From the NCBI GenBank assembly GCA_016839425.1, contig JAEOUI010000090.1:1-5056 (forward strand): a stretch of 5,056 nt of DNA. The letters are read 5' to 3'. The notes under the pieces were generated by a model that did not search any database, had not been told where the DNA came from, and saw only the letters and a list, made by a program, of their open reading frames with translations. Origin of the DNA: Promethearchaeota archaeon (GTDB taxonomy: Archaea > Asgardarchaeota > Lokiarchaeia > Sigynarchaeales > SOKP01). The translations under genes and the position numbers were made by a program. Below, one piece after another: positions 1 through 2,950 of this stretch (the stretch's first letter is position 1; each line of letters begins with the position of its first letter).

Positions 1-2
1 CT

Positions 3-65
3 GGGGAAAACTTGGTTTCTCGAGGCGAAAGAATTTTTGATCCCGATAAAGTATATCAGAAATGA
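3..65 (+). CDS. Possible C-terminal end of an upstream gene (partial, unidentified)
   Basis: The window opens in sequence that looks coding on the plus strand. The frame starting at base 3 reads GENLVSRGERIFDPDKVYQK and stops at TGA 63-65. This is mixed, charged and protein-like, and is my preferred reading. The frame starting at base 1 stays open slightly longer, to TAA 79-81, and reads as a Lys/Ile-rich tail, so it is a real alternative. No CAT triplet occurs in bases 1-183, so a minus-strand gene starting with ATG here is excluded. About 20-26 residues are too few to name a family. The neighbour relationship (same strand, about 120 bases before the Lrp gene) is compatible with either a separate transcript or read-through. 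Confidence 0.35.
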   Translation, partial: GENLVSRGERIFDPDKVYQK

Positions 66-76
66 AATTAAAAAAA

Positions 77-87
77 TTTAAAATATT
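77..87 (+). promoter_or_regulatory. Candidate TATA box for the Lrp-GNAT operon
   Basis: The stretch TTTAAAATATT follows an A6 run (71-76) that could serve as a BRE-like purine element. It resembles the archaeal TATA consensus. At the usual spacing, transcription would start near base 105-110, giving a leader of about 75 bases that carries the inverted repeat at 110-159. The region is A/T-rich throughout, so chance matches are likely. A later A/T element near 142-150 would instead give a very short leader. Confidence 0.35.
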
Positions 88-109
88 AGAACAATTATTG
101 AACAAATGC

Positions 110-159
110 TTGGGGAAGTAGTCGAATTTTGAAAATTGTTTGAATTAATTCTTCCCCAA
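110..159 (+). promoter_or_regulatory. 9-bp inverted repeat upstream of the Lrp gene (operator, leader hairpin or terminator)
   Basis: TTGGGGAAG at 110-118 and CTTCCCCAA at 151-159 are perfect reverse complements separated by 32 bases. The G/C-containing arms stand out from very A/T-rich surroundings. Between them lie two smaller symmetric elements: AATTTTGAAAATT (125-137) and the perfect palindrome GAATTAATTC (142-151). The right arm is followed by T-rich sequence (160-168). The repeat could be an operator for autoregulation by the Lrp-type protein, whose family binds A/T-rich palindromes. It could also be a hairpin in the leader RNA or a terminator for the upstream gene. The sequence alone does not decide between these. 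Confidence 0.45.
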
Positions 160-183
160 TTATTTTTAGTTATGTGACTTAAG

Positions 184-648
184 ATGAAAAAAGAACAACT
201 TGACGAAATGGATGTAAATATCCTTAAAATCCTCCAGCACAATTCAAACACATCTTATCGATTGATTCAAAAAGATCTTGGAATATCAATTGGGACGATC
301 CACAATAGAATCAGCAAATTGAAGTCAGAAAATGGAGGCCCGATCGAAGGATACACGCTCAAACTAAATAATGCAAAGTTGGGCTATGAACTTACTTTTC
401 TAATAAGAATCCAAGTTGATGGAAAACATACGGAAGAATTATTAAATAAAATTTGTGAAAAACCCGAAGTATGTTCGGTGTTTCACACTACTGGAGAACA
501 ATCGGCAGCGCTTATCTGTCGCTTTAAAAAATCAGAAGATGTGCATAATTTCATTAGGGAAATTAACAAGGAAAAGCATGTAACGAGGACAATTTCTGAT
601 ATGGTCTTAAAGACCTATAAAAATAGTAGCTTCGTTGAAATTCAATGA
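184..648 (+). CDS. Lrp/AsnC family transcriptional regulator
   Basis: This encodes a 154-residue DNA-binding regulator of the feast/famine (Lrp/AsnC) family, the usual length for the group. The N-terminal AsnC-type winged helix-turn-helix spans about residues 6-60. It includes LDEMDVNILKILQ, the pattern that opens these domains, and a recognition region around GISIGTIHNRISKLK (residues 33-47). A RAM ligand-binding/oligomerisation domain follows at about 68-145 (strand LIRIQVDG, helix HTEELLNKICEKPEV, end SDMVLKTYKN). Family members form dimers to octamers and often sense amino acids. Here the usual G-x-Y-D ligand-loop motif is replaced by GEQSAAL (104-110), so the ligand may be unusual or absent. 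ATG 184 is chosen because an in-frame TGA lies just upstream at 175-177. No clear Shine-Dalgarno sequence is visible. The stop overlaps the start of the next gene, so the two are probably one transcript. Autoregulation through the upstream inverted repeat is plausible but inferred. Confidence 0.9.
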   Translation: MKKEQLDEMDVNILKILQHNSNTSYRLIQKDLGISIGTIHNRISKLKSENGGPIEGYTLKLNNAKLGYELTFLIRIQVDGKHTEELLNKICEKPEVCSVFHTTGEQSAALICRFKKSEDVHNFIREINKEKHVTRTISDMVLKTYKNSSFVEIQ

Positions 649-1145
649 TAGATGCTGATGAATTTATTTTTAGAGAAGCATTCATTGATGATGCTGATGA
701 ACTTGCGTTTATAATTCAAACCTCTTTTAGGACGGTTGCATCACGGTTTAATTTAACGGAACAAAACGCTCCTACTCACCCTTCTAATTGTACGACTGAT
801 TGGATTCGAGCCGCTCTTAGCAAGGGTATTAAGTTTTACATTTTAACTAGTGCTAATTCTTCTATTGGGTGCGTTGCTTTAGAAAAAGTAAATAATAACA
901 TTTGTTACATCGAACGATTGAGCGTGCTTCCTTCTTATCGTTTTAAAGGTTATGGTTCTCGCATCGTTGAGGAATTCCTGTTGAAAGTTAGAGAATTGGA
1001 TATTAAACGAGTTGAAATAGGCATAATTGCCGAAGATGCTACTCTCACTACTTGGTATGAAAAGCGTGGTTTCATTTTAAAAGATACAAAAAAATTTGAT
1101 CACTTGCCATTTACGGTTGCTTTTTTGTATCGTAATATCGAATAA
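645..1145 (+). CDS. GNAT family N-acetyltransferase
   Basis: This encodes a 166-residue protein with a complete single GNAT fold, expected to transfer an acetyl group from acetyl-CoA to an amine in the cytoplasm. The acetyl-CoA-binding motif A is clear: IERLSVLPSYRFKGYGSRIV, with the R-x-x-G-x-G pyrophosphate loop at residues 99-104. Motif B follows as TTWYEKRGF (135-143). Two further blocks look conserved for a subfamily: ASRFNLTEQNAPTHPSNC (32-49) and KKFDHLPF (149-156). I recall similar blocks in bacterial GNATs of unknown substrate, but have not searched. Their His45, Cys49 and His153 are candidates for the acceptor pocket. The ATG shares bases with the regulator's TGA (ATGA, 645-648), so translation is probably coupled by re-initiation; no separate Shine-Dalgarno sequence is evident. 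The substrate cannot be read from sequence. Co-transcription with an Lrp-type regulator suggests, weakly, a small metabolite or amino-acid-like acceptor. Confidence 0.9.
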   Translation: MIDADEFIFREAFIDDADELAFIIQTSFRTVASRFNLTEQNAPTHPSNCTTDWIRAALSKGIKFYILTSANSSIGCVALEKVNNNICYIERLSVLPSYRFKGYGSRIVEEFLLKVRELDIKRVEIGIIAEDATLTTWYEKRGFILKDTKKFDHLPFTVAFLYRNIE

Positions 1146-1154
1146 ATCAATTTC

Positions 1155-1162
1155 TATATAAA
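1155..1162 (+). promoter_or_regulatory. Candidate TATA box for the chaperonin gene
   Basis: TATATAAA lies ten bases after the acetyltransferase stop codon and is the best TATA-box match in the gap between the two genes. It would place the transcription start near 1182-1187 and give a leader of about 75 bases. A second A/T element at 1189-1199 would give a leader nearer 35-40 bases. Either one supports transcription of the chaperonin separately from the upstream operon. Confidence 0.5.
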
Positions 1163-1188
1163 GAACTCTAAATCAGAAAAATTTATTT

Positions 1189-1199
1189 TTAATATAATA
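1189..1199 (+). promoter_or_regulatory. Second TATA-like element upstream of the chaperonin gene
   Basis: TTAATATAATA is preceded by A- and T-rich sequence (1177-1190). At the usual archaeal spacing it would direct initiation near base 1220, just at the small palindrome. It is an alternative or additional promoter to the box at 1155-1162. The composition of this gap makes spurious matches easy. Confidence 0.3.
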
Positions 1200-1221
1200 C
1201 TTCAACTTTTTAACAGAATTT

Positions 1222-1235
1222 AAATGAAATCATTT
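1222..1235. repeat. Perfect 14-bp palindrome-like element in the chaperonin leader
   Basis: AAATGA-AA-TCATTT is a 6+2+6 inverted repeat placed 24 bases before the chaperonin start codon. It lies at or just downstream of the predicted transcription start of the second TATA-like element, where an archaeal repressor would block initiation. No named regulator site is recognised. A/T-rich DNA yields such palindromes by chance fairly often. Confidence 0.35.
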
Positions 1236-1247
1236 TAAAAAAAAGTA

Positions 1248-1252
1248 AGTGA
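1248..1252 (+). promoter_or_regulatory. Weak ribosome binding site of the chaperonin gene
   Basis: AGTGA lies six bases before ATG 1259. Its GTGA core matches the GGTGA part of the archaeal Shine-Dalgarno consensus. It is the only such match near the start and supports ATG 1259, which also gives the expected N-terminus VPIMILREGT for this family. Confidence 0.4.
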
Positions 1253-1258
1253 AAAATT

Positions 1259-2848
1259 ATGTCTAGAGTACCAATCATGATCTTGAGAGAAGGCACGGAA
1301 GAAAAAGAAGAAAAAGAAGCTCGAAAACAGAACATCAACGCAATGCTAGCAATTACAGAAATGGTCAGATCAACCCTCGGACCAAAAGGCATGGATAAAA
1401 TGCTCGTTGACGGTTTAGGGGACGTTACTATTACGAACGACGGTGCCGAAATTCTAAAGAACTTAGACATCGAAAGCGTGGCAGCAAATATGATGGTAAA
1501 TGTCGCCAAGGCAACTGACGAAGAAATTGGAGATGGAACTACCTCGGTCGTTATATTTTCGTCTGCCCTTCTTCAAAACGCTTTAGAATTGACGGAACAA
1601 GGTATTCATCCTAAACATCTCACGCATGGATTCAAATTGGCTGCCGATAAAGCCCTTAAAATTATTGATCAAATCGAAGAGAAAATTTCTAAAGACGACG
1701 ATGTTGTCCTTAAAAATGCGGCCATCACTTCAATGAATTCAAAACAACTAGTCACTTCAAAAAGCTTTTTCGCAGATTTAGCTCTCCAAGCGGTAAAGCA
1801 AATCGCAGGAGATAACACGTTCGATAAGATTAATAATGTGAAAATTGTTAAAGCTCCTGGAAAATCTCTTTCTGACTCAAAAGTAATTCGCGGATTATAT
1901 TTAGAAAAATCAAGGGCAAATCCGACAATGCCTAATGTTATGAAAAATGTAAAAATTGCAGTAATCAGGAAGAAATTAGAGGTAGTTAAAACCGAATTCG
2001 ATTCTCAAATAAAAATCTTTAATCCTCAGGACATTCAGAAATTCAAGGACCAAGAAGAGAAAATCCTCCAAGGTTACCTGAAATTATTTAAAGATATAGG
2101 CGTCAATATGATCGTCAACAATCAAGAGATTTCTGACAAGTTTGGTGCATATTTAGCAAGAGAAGGCATTATCGCCATTAAAAACTTAAGTGACGATAAT
2201 ATTAAAGCGATTCTTAAGGCTTTAGATGCGACCTTAGTAAACGATCTAAAGGGATTATCTGAAAATGATTTAGGATACGCTGAAACGGTGAAATTTGAAA
2301 AGATTGATAACAATGAATACACTATATTCGAAGGATGTAAAAATCCTAAAGCTATATCTATAGTCTTGAAGGGTGGACTGAAAAAAGTCTTGGACACGGC
2401 AGAAGTTGCCTTGCACGATGTTTTATCTGTCATTGGAAAAATCATCGATACTCAGGCAGTTGTCGGAGGAGGCGGTGCTGTTTACTTGGAATTAGCTAAA
2501 CAACTTAGGGCATACGCAAATGAGGTAAGTGGAAAGGAACAACTTGCAATATCGGCTTTTGCTTTAGCTCTCGAAGAAATTCCAAAAACATTAGTTAAAA
2601 ATGCTGGACTAGACGAAGTTGAAAAAATTACGGCCCTACGAGCAGCACACAAGGGAGAAGCAGATAAATGGATTGGCATCGATACTATTGAAAACACGAT
2701 TCAAGATAATTTTAAAAAAGGAATCGTTGAACCTTCTGCTTTAACCAAGCACATTATTAAAGCAGGTACGGAATTAGCAAACTTGATCTTGCGTGTTGAT
2801 AGAATTATTGCTGCTAAAAATGCTGCCAAAGAAGGATTCCAGTATTAA
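1259..2848 (+). CDS. Thermosome subunit (group II chaperonin, TCP-1/cpn60 family)
   Basis: This encodes a 529-residue subunit of the cytosolic double-ring group II chaperonin, which folds proteins by ATP-driven closure of a built-in lid. The length is close to the family norm. The equatorial ATPase domain (about 1-145 and 400-529) contains LGPKGMDKM (40-48), NDGA with Asp61, GDGTT (91-95) and GGGGA (403-407). The hydrolytic Asp is Asp387 in ALHDVL. The apical domain (about 214-364) includes the helical-protrusion region NPQDIQKFKDQEEKIL (255-270). GDGTTSVV and TSMNSK (158-162) resemble eukaryotic CCT subunits more than typical thermosomes, which often have TSMTGK. Two substitutions are odd. 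Glu64 occupies the usual Thr of NDGATIL, and Tyr409 the usual Glu of GGGAxE. The C-terminus ends AAKEGFQY with no GGM repeat. It may be one of several paralogues in a hetero-oligomeric ring. It has its own promoter region and is followed by a T8 tract. The symbols thsA/thsB cannot be assigned without knowing the paralogues. Confidence 0.97.
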   Translation: MSRVPIMILREGTEEKEEKEARKQNINAMLAITEMVRSTLGPKGMDKMLVDGLGDVTITNDGAEILKNLDIESVAANMMVNVAKATDEEIGDGTTSVVIFSSALLQNALELTEQGIHPKHLTHGFKLAADKALKIIDQIEEKISKDDDVVLKNAAITSMNSKQLVTSKSFFADLALQAVKQIAGDNTFDKINNVKIVKAPGKSLSDSKVIRGLYLEKSRANPTMPNVMKNVKIAVIRKKLEVVKTEFDSQIKIFNPQDIQKFKDQEEKILQGYLKLFKDIGVNMIVNNQEISDKFGAYLAREGIIAIKNLSDDNIKAILKALDATLVNDLKGLSENDLGYAETVKFEKIDNNEYTIFEGCKNPKAISIVLKGGLKKVLDTAEVALHDVLSVIGKIIDTQAVVGGGGAVYLELAKQLRAYANEVSGKEQLAISAFALALEEIPKTLVKNAGLDEVEKITALRAAHKGEADKWIGIDTIENTIQDNFKKGIVEPSALTKHIIKAGTELANLILRVDRIIAAKNAAKEGFQY

Positions 2849-2851
2849 TCC

Positions 2852-2859
2852 TTTTTTTT
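2852..2859 (+). terminator. T8 terminator after the chaperonin gene
   Basis: Eight consecutive T residues begin three bases after the chaperonin stop codon, and further T-rich sequence continues to about 2890. Archaeal RNA polymerase terminates at T-tracts without needing a stem. There is no strong hairpin before it. Confidence 0.65.
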
Positions 2860-2893
2860 ATTTAATTTTATTGTTATTTTATCTCTTATTATC

Positions 2894-2907
2894 AATTAAT
2901 ATTAATT
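2894..2907. repeat. 14-bp perfect palindrome midway between the convergent genes
   Basis: AATTAATATTAATT is its own reverse complement and lies in the middle of the intergenic gap. It is composed only of A and T, so chance occurrence or a role in two-way termination are the likely explanations. Confidence 0.3.
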
Positions 2908-2910
2908 TAT

Positions 2911-2950
2911 AAAAAAAATTAAATAATTTTAAATTAGAAAAAAATTATTT
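2911..2950 (-). terminator. Hairpin plus T8 terminator of the surface-protein gene, overlapping its stop codon
   Basis: AAATAATTTT (2921-2930) and AAAATTATTT (2941-2950) are perfect 10-bp inverted repeats around a 10-base loop. Read on the minus strand, the stem begins at the last sense codon and the TAA stop (2947-2945), and is followed within a few bases by a T8 tract (2918-2911). A T7 run (2944-2938) also directly follows the stop. The stem is all A/T and weak, so the T-tracts are probably the main signal. Confidence 0.55.

Noticed and set aside
172..177. ATG followed directly by TGA just upstream of the regulator as a start-stop regulatory element
   Set aside because: A single ATGTGA in A/T-rich sequence is expected by chance and nothing else supports translation there.
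1210..1509. Minus-strand open frame of 99 codons opposite the start of the chaperonin gene
   Set aside because: It lies antisense to strongly conserved chaperonin coding sequence (LGPKGMDKM, NDGA); its Ser/Phe/Ile-rich composition is typical of a shadow frame and it has no recognisable domain.
2122..2697. Two minus-strand open frames (107 and 71 codons) opposite the chaperonin apical and equatorial domains
   Set aside because: Both mirror the conserved coding strand, show no domain or start signal and are best explained as shadows.
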